64,000 nt of DNA, taken from positions 47,815 to 111,814 of the forward strand of contig QJZC01000023.1 in the NCBI GenBank assembly GCA_003247575.1, in the 5' to 3' direction. A program made the position numbers and the translations under genes. Below, in pieces: positions 35,144 through 45,179 of this stretch (positions within the stretch are counted from its first letter, which is position 1; every line of letters begins with the position of its first letter). The notes under the pieces were generated by a model. That model was not told where the DNA came from and did no database searches. It saw only the letters and a list, made by a program, of their open reading frames with translations. Source of the DNA: Pseudomonadota bacterium. Lineage in GTDB: Bacteria; Myxococcota_A; UBA9160; SZUA-336.

Positions 35144-37540
35144 ATGAAGCTACGCTCGCCTTGCTTGCGTGCATGGTGGTTGGGTGCGCTTTGGGCGCCA
35201 TGGCTCGGCCTCGTCGATCCGTGCCCGGCATCCGCCGAGGCACCCGCCAGTGGATCAGCGGATACGCCTGCGGTCGAGGCGTCCTCACAATCGGGCACGA
35301 CTTCGCGATCTTCGCCGATCGAGGAGATCGTGGTCACCTCGCGGAAGCGACCTGAAAGACTCCGGGAGGTCCCCATCTCGGTAACTGCCTTGGGCTCCGA
35401 ACGCATCGAACGGCTGAGTGCTCGGCGCATCCAAGACATCAGTGACACGGTGCCCAACCTCGACTACGACCGTGTGGTGGGCTTCTCGAACTCGGGGCGA
35501 TCAACCATTCGGGGTGTCGGACAGGTGGACCCGATCGGAACTCTCGACCCTGGAGTGGGCCTGTACGTAGATGGCGTGTTCATCGCGCGAGCCCAGGCGA
35601 GCCTCGTCTCGGTAGACGACGTCGAGAGGGTCGAGGTCATTCGAGGCCCACAGGGAACCATCTTCGGAAAGAGCACCATCGGGGGCGCAGTCAACGTGGT
35701 CACCCGCAAGCCCCGCTTCGAACGAGAGGCTTCGCTCACGCTCGGGGTTGGAAACTTCAGGCGCCTGACGACTCGAGCCAGCTTGAACATCCCCTGGTCC
35801 GAACACAATGCCGCAGCTCGGATCAGCCTGGCCACGGCGACCCGCGATGGATTCGAGAAGGAGCGACTCGGAGGTACCGATCCCAACGACGAAAAGCTTC
35901 TCTCCGTTCGAGCACAGACGCTCTTTGCGCCAGGCGACAACCTCGAGCTGCGGCTGTCCGCGGACCTCAGGCGCGAAAACCAAGTGCTGAGCATCGGCAA
36001 GTGTGCGCCTCAGAACGCAGGTGGCACGCCGGCCTTCGCTCAGACCTTGGCGGCAGTGGGGTTCCCGCAAGCCTGTGCGGGCGTGGCGTCGAGCCGAAAT
36101 CCGCGCCGCGGAGAGTCCGATGTGAGCTTCCTGCGCGATGAGTTGACGACCTTCGGCTTCAGTGCGCAGGTGTCGTGGGAACCCTTCCCGGGGATTCAGG
36201 TACGCTCGATCTCCAGCGTGCGTTCCCTGGACAGTCAGAACTTCAGCGACTTCGATGGGACTCGGATCGAGCTGATTCGTCCAGCCGTGGATGTCGGAGG
36301 CTTCGACCAGACTCAGATGAGCCAAGAGCTCCAGCTCTCCTCGAGCACACTCGACGGGCGACTGAGCTACCTGGCCGGAATCTACGCCTTTCGAGAAGAA
36401 AGTTCGTTTCGCGTGATCGAAGGGGTGCTCAGTCGCCTGGAAGCCGAGGACATCGTCGCCCCCTTTGGGGGACTGAGCGCGAGCGAAACCGCCGATCGGA
36501 TCCGCGGCGCTCAGCTCGACACACTCAACCGGGTAGACAACCTGACCTATGCCGTGTTCGGGCAGGTGTCGTTCGACCTGACCGAGAACCTCACCTTGAC
36601 CGCGGGGCTCCGATCTACGCGTGACCGCAAGCGACTGCTTCGGCGCGCGGTCGCGGTGTCCGACGGAATCGCCCCCAACCGTGGACGGGTGGCGGCGGGA
36701 GAGACGGTCACCTTCTTCGAGCGATCGAAGCGCTTCGGCCGGCTCACGCCATCGGCCTCGATTCGCTATCGCTTCTCCGACACATTGCTCGGCTACGTCA
36801 GCTACAGCACAGGCTTCAAGAGCGGAGGCTTCGACGGTCGGAGCTTCGCCGCTCCGGATTCGGACCTCTCTCGGGTCGAGTTCGACTCGGAGCTTCTGAC
36901 GACGTACGAAGTCGGGCTCAAGGGGAGCTTCTTCGATCAGCGCTCGAGCTTCAGCGCGGCCATGTTCTACACCATCTACGAAGACATTCAGCTGGTGACC
37001 GTCGGTGGGACGCAGGATCTGAATGCGCTTCAGATCGAGGTCCTGAACGCAGGCGAGGCCGTCATCTCGGGGGGCGAGCTCGAGTGGGTCCTGCGGCCGC
37101 TCCCCGGTCTGACCTTCCGATCCGCGATCGGAGTGCTGCATGACCGCTTCAAGAAGTTCGACGACCTGCGCAATCCTCGCGCGAAGGACCGGTCGCTGCA
37201 GTTTGCGAGCGCCTACCAGACGAGCACCTCGATCGGCTACGAGTTCGACTGGAGAGATGTCGGAACCGTATCCACCCGCATCGCGTGGTCCACCCGCAGC
37301 CGCCAGTTTCAGGACGCGGTGAACTCCGACTCCCTGGAAGCCGGGCTCAGGGGCGTACTCGATGCGCGCATCTCCCTGACCCTTCCCGAGCAGCAGCTCG
37401 AGATCTCGCTCTTCGGTCGGAACCTGCTCGACCGGGAGCATCTCGTCGGGGGTGTCGACTTCTCGGATTCGTTCGGTCACGCACAGCGCTTTACCGGAGC
37501 CCCGCGTATCTATGGCCTCGAGCTACAGAAGCGCTTCTAG
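35144..37540 (+). CDS. TonB-dependent outer-membrane receptor
   Basis: A 798-residue receptor from the ATG at 35144, with an N-terminal signal peptide (ending near CPASA-EA). A TonB-box-like segment (SPIEEIVVTSRKR) precedes the plug domain (PISVTALGSERIERL, DPGVGLYVDGVFI, VEVIRGPQGTIFGKSTIGGA). A 22-strand barrel follows and ends in the C-terminal aromatic (YGLELQKRF). The sequence style is that of the IroN/CirA-like or pollutant-associated TonB receptors abundant in alpha- and deltaproteobacteria. Substrates can be ferric siderophores, but also other large or scarce compounds, so iron is not proven. It is followed on the same strand by an SLC13 permease and a possible IucA/IucC-like protein. 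Confidence 0.93.
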   Translation: MKLRSPCLRAWWLGALWAPWLGLVDPCPASAEAPASGSADTPAVEASSQSGTTSRSSPIEEIVVTSRKRPERLREVPISVTALGSERIERLSARRIQDISDTVPNLDYDRVVGFSNSGRSTIRGVGQVDPIGTLDPGVGLYVDGVFIARAQASLVSVDDVERVEVIRGPQGTIFGKSTIGGAVNVVTRKPRFEREASLTLGVGNFRRLTTRASLNIPWSEHNAAARISLATATRDGFEKERLGGTDPNDEKLLSVRAQTLFAPGDNLELRLSADLRRENQVLSIGKCAPQNAGGTPAFAQTLAAVGFPQACAGVASSRNPRRGESDVSFLRDELTTFGFSAQVSWEPFPGIQVRSISSVRSLDSQNFSDFDGTRIELIRPAVDVGGFDQTQMSQELQLSSSTLDGRLSYLAGIYAFREESSFRVIEGVLSRLEAEDIVAPFGGLSASETADRIRGAQLDTLNRVDNLTYAVFGQVSFDLTENLTLTAGLRSTRDRKRLLRRAVAVSDGIAPNRGRVAAGETVTFFERSKRFGRLTPSASIRYRFSDTLLGYVSYSTGFKSGGFDGRSFAAPDSDLSRVEFDSELLTTYEVGLKGSFFDQRSSFSAAMFYTIYEDIQLVTVGGTQDLNALQIEVLNAGEAVISGGELEWVLRPLPGLTFRSAIGVLHDRFKKFDDLRNPRAKDRSLQFASAYQTSTSIGYEFDWRDVGTVSTRIAWSTRSRQFQDAVNSDSLEAGLRGVLDARISLTLPEQQLEISLFGRNLLDREHLVGGVDFSDSFGHAQRFTGAPRIYGLELQKRF

Positions 37541-37697
37541 CAGCCCTCGGGTCAGCCAGCAAGGAGCGGCTCCCGTGTGCGCGACCTCGGCATCCCGCGC
37601 TCTCGCACCCCACTTACAGTCGCCCGAGCGACTGCTAGACTTCGCGGCTCGACGGTAGAACGGGCGCGAAACCCGCCACCGCTCGCGAGGTCGGACG

Positions 37698-39467
37698 ATG
37701 GAATGGGATGCCTGGCTCGCCCTGGGGGTGGCCGGGGGAGTTGCGGTCGCGCTCGCATGCACGCGGATCGCGGCCGACGTGCTGCTGGTTGCTGCTCTCA
37801 CCGCCTTGATCGTGACGGGCGTACTTCCCGTCGAAGAAGCGCTCGCCGGATTCGCCAACCCGGGACTGGCGACCGTCGCGGTGCTCTACGTGGTGGCGTC
37901 CGGCCTGGTGGAGACGGGCGCCGTCAACTATCTCGGCGAGTACCTGCTCGGCCGCCCGCGCTCGGCGCGCAGCGCCCAGCTGCGGCTGATGCTGCCGGTC
38001 GTCTCGCTCTCGACCTTCCTGAACAACACCCCGGTCGTCGCTATGTTGGTTCCTGCCGTACAGGCCTGGGCGCGCCGCAACCAGCTGCCCGTGTCGCAGC
38101 TGATGCTCCCCCTGTCCTATGCGGCGATCCTCGGAGGAACCTGTTCGATCATCGGTACGAGCACCAACCTGGTGGTCGCCGGCCTGGCTACAGCGCGCAC
38201 TTCACTGGCGCCGATCGGATTCTTCGAGGTCGCCTGGCTGGGAGTTCCCACAGCCATCGTCGGCGTAACCTTCGTCGTGGCACTCGGTCGCTGGCTGCTG
38301 CCCGATCGAGGCTCGCCCGTCGGCACCCCCGCCGATCCGCGCGAGTACGCGCTCGAGCTGTTGGTGGCCAAGGACAGTCCCCTGATTGGACGCACGATCG
38401 AAGCCGCCGGGCTTCGTCACCTGAGCGGGGTCTACCTGGCTGAAATCGAGCGCGCTGGCAGCGTCCTGCCCGCCGTCCCGCCGACGGAGCGCCTTCGCGC
38501 AGGTGACCGACTGGTATTCGTCGGGATGGTCGAGTCGGTGCTCGACTTGTACAAGATCCGAGGTCTGGTTCCGGCACCTGATCAGGTGTTCAAGCTGGAC
38601 AGTCCGCGACCGGAGCGACAGCTCATCGAGGCGGTTCTCGCGCCCACGTCGCCGGTGGTGGGCCGCACGATCCGCGAAGCCGAGTTTCGCTCGCAGTACG
38701 AAGCCGTCGTCATCGCGGTCGCGCGCGAAGGACGCCGTGTTCCGGGCAAGCTCGGAGACATCCAGCTGCTCCCCGGAGACACCCTTCTGCTCGAGGCGCG
38801 CCCCTCGTTCGTGAGACAACAGCGCGGCTCCCGCGACTTCCTACTCGTCAGTCCAATCGAAGGCGCGCATCCTCCCAGACACGACCGAGCCTGGATCGCC
38901 GGGCTCGTTCTGCTCGCGCTGGTGATTGGCGTTGCCCTTCTCGGCCTGCCCATGCTGCATGCGGCGCTCCTGGCCGCGGCCGCGAGTCTGGCCCTTCGTT
39001 GTACGACCGCAGCGAGCGCACGCCGCAGTGTAGACTGGTCGGTGCTCATCGTGATCGCGTGCGCGCTCGGACTCGGGCGCGCGCTGGAGTCCACCGGTGC
39101 AGCACAACTGGTGGCGAGCGCGTGGGTGGACATGGTCGGTCAGCAACCCTGGCTCGCCCTGCTCGCGGTCTATGCGATCACGAGCGTGGCCACCGAGCTG
39201 ATCACCAACAATGCCGCCGCTGTATTGATCTTTCCGATCGCAGAGGCGACCGCAGTGCAACTCGGTATCGATCTGCGGCCATTCGTGTTCGTCGTCATGC
39301 TGGCCGCGTCCGCGAGCTTCGCGACACCGCTCGGCTACCAGACCAATCTCATCGTGTATGGCCCCGGCGGCTACAAATACGCCGACTATCTGCGCATCGG
39401 CATCCCGATGAATTTCCTCTGCGGAATCGTCGCGGTCGCCATCGCGCCCTGGATCTGGCCGTTCTAG
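37698..39467 (+). CDS. SLC13/DASS-type permease with two RCK_C domains
   Basis: A 589-residue inner-membrane transporter. Two membrane halves (residues ~5-200 and ~400-589) carry the family signatures STFLNNTPVVAMLVPAV and, in the second half, TELITNNAAAVLIFPIAEA. Two TrkA-C/RCK_C regulatory domains lie between them (ELLVAKDSPLIGRTIEAAG and EAVLAPTSPVVGRTIREAEF). Proteins of this layout move anions such as dicarboxylates, citrate or sulfate with sodium. The gene ends four bases before the next one starts, so the two are co-translated. Substrate is unknown. Confidence 0.92.
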   Translation: MEWDAWLALGVAGGVAVALACTRIAADVLLVAALTALIVTGVLPVEEALAGFANPGLATVAVLYVVASGLVETGAVNYLGEYLLGRPRSARSAQLRLMLPVVSLSTFLNNTPVVAMLVPAVQAWARRNQLPVSQLMLPLSYAAILGGTCSIIGTSTNLVVAGLATARTSLAPIGFFEVAWLGVPTAIVGVTFVVALGRWLLPDRGSPVGTPADPREYALELLVAKDSPLIGRTIEAAGLRHLSGVYLAEIERAGSVLPAVPPTERLRAGDRLVFVGMVESVLDLYKIRGLVPAPDQVFKLDSPRPERQLIEAVLAPTSPVVGRTIREAEFRSQYEAVVIAVAREGRRVPGKLGDIQLLPGDTLLLEARPSFVRQQRGSRDFLLVSPIEGAHPPRHDRAWIAGLVLLALVIGVALLGLPMLHAALLAAAASLALRCTTAASARRSVDWSVLIVIACALGLGRALESTGAAQLVASAWVDMVGQQPWLALLAVYAITSVATELITNNAAAVLIFPIAEATAVQLGIDLRPFVFVVMLAASASFATPLGYQTNLIVYGPGGYKYADYLRIGIPMNFLCGIVAVAIAPWIWPF

Positions 39468-39471
39468 ACTC

Positions 39472-40665
39472 ATGCGACACCCCATGGACTCCATTCCGAA
39501 AGACTTCGCCCCCGAGCAGACCCTGGTCCCAGATCCAGACCCCGTCGCCCAATGGCTCGACTGGGAGCAACAGGCAAACCTCGTCGGCTTTCGAACCAGC
39601 ACCGAGCCGCTCGAGATCGACGTGGTCGAGGTGCCGCGCGAAGAGCTCGAGATCCAGATTCTTCCGGGCGCCAGCGAAGCGATCGTACGTCGATTCCTTC
39701 GTGGGGATCGCGTCTGCTTTCCGCGGCACCCACTGAATCGGGATTCGAGCGTGGCTTGGTTCGATGCGACCCCATCGGAGCGCTGGACGGCGCGCTTCAC
39801 CTCGTCGCGCACGCTTGCGCTGCCCGGCCCAGAGAGCGGCGACCTGCTGACCTCGCTCAAGCTGGCAACGGACCATCCGCACCCGCACTTCCTCCAGCCC
39901 GAGAAGACGCAGCTGAGAGAGGAGGCCATCGATGCCGTGCGCTGGGTGCGTACGCTCGCACGCGTCGACCGCTTGCTTCCGACACTGGAGGGTGTCGGGT
40001 TGATTACCGAAGTGCTCGTGATCCTCGCCGCGGGTCGTGAGAGCGGGGTCTTGGTGCGCGACCTCTCGCGCTTCCAAGACGGCAACTACTACCTCCCAGC
40101 GCTCTCGATCCCTTGGGTCGGTCGCCAGATCGCACGCCTTCACGGCGAGGACTTCGCGGAGTTCTTCGGGGCGCACTTCGCAGCGGTCGTCGGCCGAGCC
40201 AAGGCCAGACTCTTCGCGCGCTACGGACTCTGGTACAAGACCCCGAACCCCCAGAACGTGCTGCTGCAGCTCGATCGCTCTCTTCTTCCCACGGGAACCC
40301 TCCTGTTCCGCGACGTGGGCGACGGCGAGTTCGGCACCGATGCAGACAGCGCACTCGAAATTCCATGGACGCGTGTCACCGGGCCGCTGCGTCCGGAGAC
40401 ATGCAACTCGTTCTGGGCCTTCGACGAGGCCGGCGACCACTCGATCGATGCGACCACTCTGAGCGACTGGTACGCTCGCCACGACGCGGCGTATGCGGAC
40501 GAGCTAGCGCGTTGGTTTCCAGCGCTCGCGCCGGGATCGCGCGTGCCGGCTGACGAGCGTCTCGAGCACTGGAACCACGCCCTACTCGGAGACCGTGCCC
40601 CGGCGGAGATCGAGCGCGCGTTCGCTGCGGGGGCGACGACGACGCGCGACGCGTCCCCGACGTAG
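39472..40665 (+). CDS. Possible distant IucA/IucC-like (NIS synthetase-like) protein
   Basis: A 397-residue cytoplasmic protein, translated immediately after the permease. The segment TSLKLATDHPHPHFLQPEKT, the central helical region and YGLWYKTPNPQNVLLQLDRS followed by LLFRDVGDGEF resemble, in order, motifs of NRPS-independent siderophore synthetases (the conserved Q-N and R-D positions of the second half). At ~400 residues it is much shorter than the usual ~600, so it could be only a fold relative. If correct, it would make an amide or ester from a carboxylate such as citrate, and the upstream TonB receptor and anion permease would fit. The gene is certain; the family is not. Confidence 0.6.
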   Translation: MRHPMDSIPKDFAPEQTLVPDPDPVAQWLDWEQQANLVGFRTSTEPLEIDVVEVPREELEIQILPGASEAIVRRFLRGDRVCFPRHPLNRDSSVAWFDATPSERWTARFTSSRTLALPGPESGDLLTSLKLATDHPHPHFLQPEKTQLREEAIDAVRWVRTLARVDRLLPTLEGVGLITEVLVILAAGRESGVLVRDLSRFQDGNYYLPALSIPWVGRQIARLHGEDFAEFFGAHFAAVVGRAKARLFARYGLWYKTPNPQNVLLQLDRSLLPTGTLLFRDVGDGEFGTDADSALEIPWTRVTGPLRPETCNSFWAFDEAGDHSIDATTLSDWYARHDAAYADELARWFPALAPGSRVPADERLEHWNHALLGDRAPAEIERAFAAGATTTRDASPT

Positions 40666-40691
40666 ATCCATGTCGAAGGCAAGCTCGACGT

Positions 40692-42137
40692 TCACGCGTG
40701 AAGCGGTGGACGCCCGAGCGCTGGCTCCGATTCGGCGAGCATCAACCAGCCGGCGACGGAGAGGAGGAGCGCGTCTCGCGCGGGTCCGGCGACGAGCTGC
40801 ACCCCGATCGGGAGTCCTTCCGCGCTGGCTCCGAGCGGCAGCGAAATGGCGGGCTGTCCCGTCGCATTCCATGGCTCGGTGAAGACCATGTGCGGCACGA
40901 ACCGTTCGAGAAGCTCCATGGGCGCGAGTCGCGTCGGATCGAGCTCTCGTAGCAAGGGAGCCGGTCCCGGCACCGTCGGCGTGACCAGCAGATCGAACTC
41001 ATCGAACCAGCGGAGGGTGCGAGCGATCCAGCCCTGGCTCCAACGGGCGGCGCGTACCACGTCGTCATCGGTGGCACTCTGCTCGTGATCCGCCAGCTCC
41101 CACAGGAAGGGTTCCACGTCGCTCCGCCGAAGCGAGCGTCCGAGTCTTCGGGCAAGATCCTCCAGGCAACGACGATACTCGAGAGGGCCTGTGATCGCCC
41201 CGTACAGTGCGCGTTCTTCGTACTCCTGTAAGCTGCTCGGATGGGCCCGCTCGACTCGGTGTCCGAGGTTGGACAGCCGGTCGCCAATGCGCTCGACGAG
41301 TTCGCTACAAGCGCGTTCCACCGGAACACCGCTCGGCGCGCTCGTGCAAAGCCCGACCCGCAATGGCGCCGCGCGGCTCGTGCCCATGGGGCTCGAGGTC
41401 ACGGAGAGTGCCGAACGGAACTCACGCGGATCGACGTCGCGCTCCGGCACGCGCAGCAAGTCGACGAAAGCGGCAGTGTCTCTGAGCGAACGCGCGACCA
41501 CGAACTCGATCTCGGGGCTCCCGCTGCCCGCGTGCCGCCAGACGATGCGATCGCGTGAGGGCTTCATGCCCACCAGCCCACACCAGGCCGCGGGGATCCG
41601 GATCGAACCCGCTCCGTCGCTCGCATGGGCCACCGGCACGAGCCCTGCGGCAACCGCCGCACAGGCTCCGCCCGACGATCCACCCGCCGAGCGCAGAGGG
41701 TCCCACGGATTCCGGACCGGTCCGAAGATCAGCGGCCAGGTATTGGATTGCAGCCCGAACTCAGGCGTGTTCGACTTTCCGACGGTCACGAGCCCGAGCG
41801 CGCGAAAGCGCGCTCCGAGCGGTGTATCCGCCTCGGCCCGATGATCGATCGCTTGCAGGGCTCGGTTTCCGGCGTAGTACGGCTGACCGGCCTGCCGCGC
41901 ACCCACGTCCTTCATCAGAAACGGCACACCCGCAAAGGCGGCACCCCGAATGCTCGGGGCCGCATTCACGCCTTCGAAGAGGCGCAGGGGAACGGCATTG
42001 AGATCCGGATCGAGCCGCTCGATCCGAAGACAGGCGGCCTCGGCCAGCTCGTGCGGAGCCACGTCTCCGTGCGAGACCAGCTCCGCCTGGGCCGTCGCAT
42101 CGAGCTCGGCCCATGGATCGCGCGCTCTTGGTTTCAT
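40692..42137 (-). CDS. Amidase signature-family enzyme
   Basis: A 481-residue protein from the ATG at 42137; the frame continues to 42596 but the extra part lacks family similarity. The Ser-cisSer-Lys triad of the amidase family is present: Lys76 (FLMKDVG), the GGSSGG loop at 152-157, and nucleophile Ser178 in DGAGSIRIPA. The C-terminal part (NATGQPAISLPLG, LPIGVQLVAGP) is also canonical. These enzymes hydrolyse amides, including 6-aminohexanoate oligomers or aryl acylamides. It is convergent with the IucA/IucC-like gene with only 26 bases between the stops, and divergent from the oxygenase gene. Substrate is unknown. Confidence 0.92.
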   Translation of the reverse strand: MKPRARDPWAELDATAQAELVSHGDVAPHELAEAACLRIERLDPDLNAVPLRLFEGVNAAPSIRGAAFAGVPFLMKDVGARQAGQPYYAGNRALQAIDHRAEADTPLGARFRALGLVTVGKSNTPEFGLQSNTWPLIFGPVRNPWDPLRSAGGSSGGACAAVAAGLVPVAHASDGAGSIRIPAAWCGLVGMKPSRDRIVWRHAGSGSPEIEFVVARSLRDTAAFVDLLRVPERDVDPREFRSALSVTSSPMGTSRAAPLRVGLCTSAPSGVPVERACSELVERIGDRLSNLGHRVERAHPSSLQEYEERALYGAITGPLEYRRCLEDLARRLGRSLRRSDVEPFLWELADHEQSATDDDVVRAARWSQGWIARTLRWFDEFDLLVTPTVPGPAPLLRELDPTRLAPMELLERFVPHMVFTEPWNATGQPAISLPLGASAEGLPIGVQLVAGPARDALLLSVAGWLMLAESEPALGRPPLHA

Positions 42138-42414
42138 GCTGTAGGCTTGGGCCACCGTCCCTGCTCGACGGAGGTAGAGTACTCCAGGTAAAGCTGCCGG
42201 CGACCCACTCGAGCGCTCGCCTTCACTGGAGTATACGCCCACGCGCATGCCCAGGATGCGATCCGACACGGTGCGCGCACACCCCTCCAAACCCGTGAGA
42301 ACACCCGCACCCACGAGGGGCCGCCTAGACATTCGTCGCCCCCCCTGCCTAAAGCAGTATACTTTCGACCGCCGAACGAGCGCCCGGAACTCGCGGTGGA
42401 GGAATCGCGAGGCT

Positions 42415-43056
42415 ATGGGAGCGCACGCCGCGACTGCGGCGAACTCGGACAGTGAGCTGGCGGAGTCGCTTGCTCGCGACGGCTTTGCCATTTGTGAAGA
42501 ATACTGGTCCGCGGATCGCTGGCTCGCGTTGGCCACCGAGGCCCAACTATTGCGGGTGAAGGGCGGATTCCGCAGAGCCGGCGTCGGCCGCGGCACGAGC
42601 CTTCGTATCCGACCAGAGATTCGCTCCGACTACGTGTGCTGGATCGACCCAGACGCCCCCACGCGCCGGCAACGCATGTGGCTGGAACGGATGGAGCTGC
42701 TTCGGCAGTGCCTGAACCAGCACCTCTATCTGGGCCTCTCGAGCTTTGAATCCCACTTTGCCGTCTACCCTCCCGGCAGCTTCTACCAAACCCACCTCGA
42801 TCGCTTCGCCGACGCTTCTCTGCGTACGGTAAGCACGATTCTGTACCTGAACCCCGACTGGGCGCACGAGCTGGGCGGCGCACTACGCCTGCACCTCGCA
42901 GCGGAGAACGAGGCGACGCACACCTCGGTGCAGCGCGACATCATGCCCACAGGAGGCACCTTCGTCTGCTTCTTGTCGGCCGAGATCCACCACGAAGTTC
43001 TGCCTGCGAGCCGCGAGCGTTGGAGTATCGTGGGCTGGTTCTCGAAGCGCCGATAG
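42415..43056 (+). CDS. 2-oxoglutarate/Fe(II)-dependent oxygenase, prolyl-4-hydroxylase type
   Basis: A 213-residue protein from the ATG at 42415 with a GGAGG ribosome site. It has the facial triad of the P4Hc family: His127 and Asp129 in YQTHLDRF, distal His193 in EIHHEVLPA, and the 2-oxoglutarate-binding Arg in RERWSIVGWF. TILYLNPDW and GGALRLHL are standard surrounding motifs. Small single-domain members hydroxylate prolines in translation factors, or small molecules. Its position next to an amidase gives no clear target. The upstream open frame to 42247 is non-coding. Confidence 0.9.
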   Translation: MGAHAATAANSDSELAESLARDGFAICEEYWSADRWLALATEAQLLRVKGGFRRAGVGRGTSLRIRPEIRSDYVCWIDPDAPTRRQRMWLERMELLRQCLNQHLYLGLSSFESHFAVYPPGSFYQTHLDRFADASLRTVSTILYLNPDWAHELGGALRLHLAAENEATHTSVQRDIMPTGGTFVCFLSAEIHHEVLPASRERWSIVGWFSKRR

Positions 43057-43320
43057 AGACCACGAGAGAATCGATCACTGCCCTGCAGCTCGGTCTCCGG
43101 CGACGAACGGACCCCCGGCGCCCCGGAGCGTGCGACGTATTTGATCTCGCGCCCGCAGGGTTGCGAGCGCGAGTGCATGTACTGGGAGCCTGCCCAGCCA
43201 GCGGCTACGGCTCGCTGCGTCGGTGTCGCGCTAGGGCTGCAGTCGCGAGATGCACCTTCCGGCTGTTATCCTAGAACACACCGGGCCCTCTCCAAGGCCC
43301 GCTCGTGGAGGCGCCTTCCG

Positions 43321-44007
43321 ATGATCGAGCTTCGCGACGTCTCGCGCACGTACAAGCGAGGCGCGGACGCAATCCGCGCCTTGGACCATGTCACACTCGA
43401 CATCGACTCTGGGCGCTTCGTTGCGCTGATGGGACCCTCGGGGTCGGGGAAGAGCACCTTGCTCAACATCGTGGCCGGACTGGATCGGCCGGACAGTGGT
43501 GAAGTGGTCGTCGCGGGCCAGAAGCTCCCCGACATGTCCGAGGACGAGCTCGCCGCGTTTCGCGCGCGCCACGTCGGGTTCGTGTTCCAGTTCTTCAACC
43601 TGATTCCGGTGCTGACCGCGCGGGGGAATGTCGAGCTACCGCTGCTGCTCACACACCTCGGGAAGGCTGAGCGTCGTGAGCGAGCGCTAACGGCCCTCCG
43701 GATCGTCGGGCTCGAGGAGCGTGCGGAGCATCATCCCAACGAGCTCTCGGGTGGCGAGCAGCAGCGGGTGGCCATCGCGCGGGCGATCGTCAGCGATCCC
43801 GAGATCGTGGTCGCGGACGAGCCCACTGGAGATCTCGATGCCAAGAACGCAGTCGAGATTCTCGAGCTGTTGCGCGCTCTTTGTACTGACTTTGGCAAGA
43901 CGGTCGTCATGGTGACGCACGATGCGCGCGCCGAGGCACACGTCGACATCATTCACTCGCTCGACAAGGGGGTGCTCGCGGATCCAGAGATGGCCGCGCG
44001 CGCGTGA
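43321..44007 (+). CDS. ABC transporter ATPase, MacB/LolD type
   Basis: A 228-residue nucleotide-binding subunit starting at the ATG at 43321. It has Walker [10 protein letters not shown], the Q-loop ([12 protein letters not shown]), signature [14 protein letters not shown], Walker [13 protein letters not shown] and the H-loop VMVTHD. The class is that of MacB, LolD and FtsE-like mechanotransmission systems. The stop codon overlaps the ATG of the first permease by one base (TGATG), so it opens a four-gene operon with two permeases and a membrane-fusion protein. Confidence 0.95.
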   Translation: MIELRDVSRTYKRGADAIRALDHVTLDIDSGRFVALMGPSGSGKSTLLNIVAGLDRPDSGEVVVAGQKLPDMSEDELAAFRARHVGFVFQFFNLIPVLTARGNVELPLLLTHLGKAERRERALTALRIVGLEERAEHHPNELSGGEQQRVAIARAIVSDPEIVVADEPTGDLDAKNAVEILELLRALCTDFGKTVVMVTHDARAEAHVDIIHSLDKGVLADPEMAARA

Positions 44008-45179
44008 TGCTGAAGTTCCTTCCCTTCATCTGGCGCAACCTGGCCCGCAATCGGTTGCGGACCACGCTGACGACGAGTGCAATTGCACTTGCAGTCGCGC
44101 TCGTGTGCCTGCTGCTGACGATGCCGGCGGGGCTGGACGCAATCATGAGTTCGCTCGCGTCGAACACGCGCATCGTCGTGGTCAACAAGGGTGGGCTCGT
44201 CTATCCCCTGCCCTACGCGTACCTGAACAAGATTCGGGCAAGACCTGGGGTCGTGGCTGCGACGAGCTGGACTTGGTTTGGGGGGGCGTTCGACGTGGAC
44301 CGCGGTGTGACATTTCCAAACTTCGCCATCGAGCCCGACTCGGTCGGCACGGTGTGGGAGGACTGGGGAATCGCGCCCGAGCAGCTCGAGGCGTTCCGCA
44401 AGAGACGCGACGGTGCCCTCGTCGGGCGCACCACGCTGCAGCAAAACGGCTGGAAGATCGGTGATCGCGTGACGCTCTCGAGCACGATCTTTCCGGTCTC
44501 GCTCGAGTTCCAGATCGTCGGCGAGATCCCGCTCGAGCGCGCGCCGCATTTTTGGTTTCAGCGCGAGTATCTCGACCAGGCCCTTCGAGCCAAGACCGGA
44601 ACGGGGCTCGATTTCCTCGGCACAGCCTGGGTGCGAGTAGACGAGGCCGATCGCGTCGAGCTTCTGCTTTCCGAGATCGATGCCATGTTCCGCAACAGCG
44701 AGGCAGAGACCTCGTCTGAGACCGAACTCTCGTACATGAAGAACTTCATGGGTCAGCTCGAAGGCTTCGTCACGATCATCCTGATCGTGACCGGGCTCGT
44801 CGCACTCTGCCTCGTGTTCATCGCAGCGAATACCGCGAGCATGTCGGTACGGGAGCGCGTGGCCGAGATCGCCGTCCTGAAGGCCGTCGGGTTTCGCAGA
44901 CGCCTCGTGTTCAACACCCTGCTCGCCGAGGCCGTGCTGCTGTCCATGATTGGCGGCGGTGCAGGACTCCTGACCGCTCTCGGCCTGACACAGGCGCTCA
45001 AGGCTGCCGGGGCCGGCTGGAGTCCCGCGCTCGGGCCGCTGGGAAGTTTCATCATCACGCCCACGATCTTCGTGCAAGCGCTGTTCCTGGCGCTCTTCGT
45101 CGGCATGCTGTCCGGCTGGATCCCTGCGTTCGGCGCGTCGCGGCGCAGTGTAGCCTCGGCTCTGCGCGAGGTATTCTAG
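44007..45179 (+). CDS. ABC transporter permease, FtsX/MacB-like (first)
   Basis: A 390-residue permease with one N-terminal membrane helix (TLTTSAIALAVALVCLLLTM), a periplasmic domain of about 210 residues and three C-terminal helices, the typical MacB/LolCE layout. The ASMSVRERVAEIAVLKAVGF segment is the conserved cytoplasmic coupling region. A GTG at 44004 precedes the ATG at 44007. The stop at 45179 overlaps the next start (TAGTG), so the two permeases are translationally coupled and probably form a heterodimer. Confidence 0.93.
   Translation: MLKFLPFIWRNLARNRLRTTLTTSAIALAVALVCLLLTMPAGLDAIMSSLASNTRIVVVNKGGLVYPLPYAYLNKIRARPGVVAATSWTWFGGAFDVDRGVTFPNFAIEPDSVGTVWEDWGIAPEQLEAFRKRRDGALVGRTTLQQNGWKIGDRVTLSSTIFPVSLEFQIVGEIPLERAPHFWFQREYLDQALRAKTGTGLDFLGTAWVRVDEADRVELLLSEIDAMFRNSEAETSSETELSYMKNFMGQLEGFVTIILIVTGLVALCLVFIAANTASMSVRERVAEIAVLKAVGFRRRLVFNTLLAEAVLLSMIGGGAGLLTALGLTQALKAAGAGWSPALGPLGSFIITPTIFVQALFLALFVGMLSGWIPAFGASRRSVASALREVF

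Noticed and set aside
35501..37480. 659-residue open frame on the minus strand
   Set aside because: It lies fully antisense to the TonB receptor, has no recognisable domain and results from high GC codon bias.
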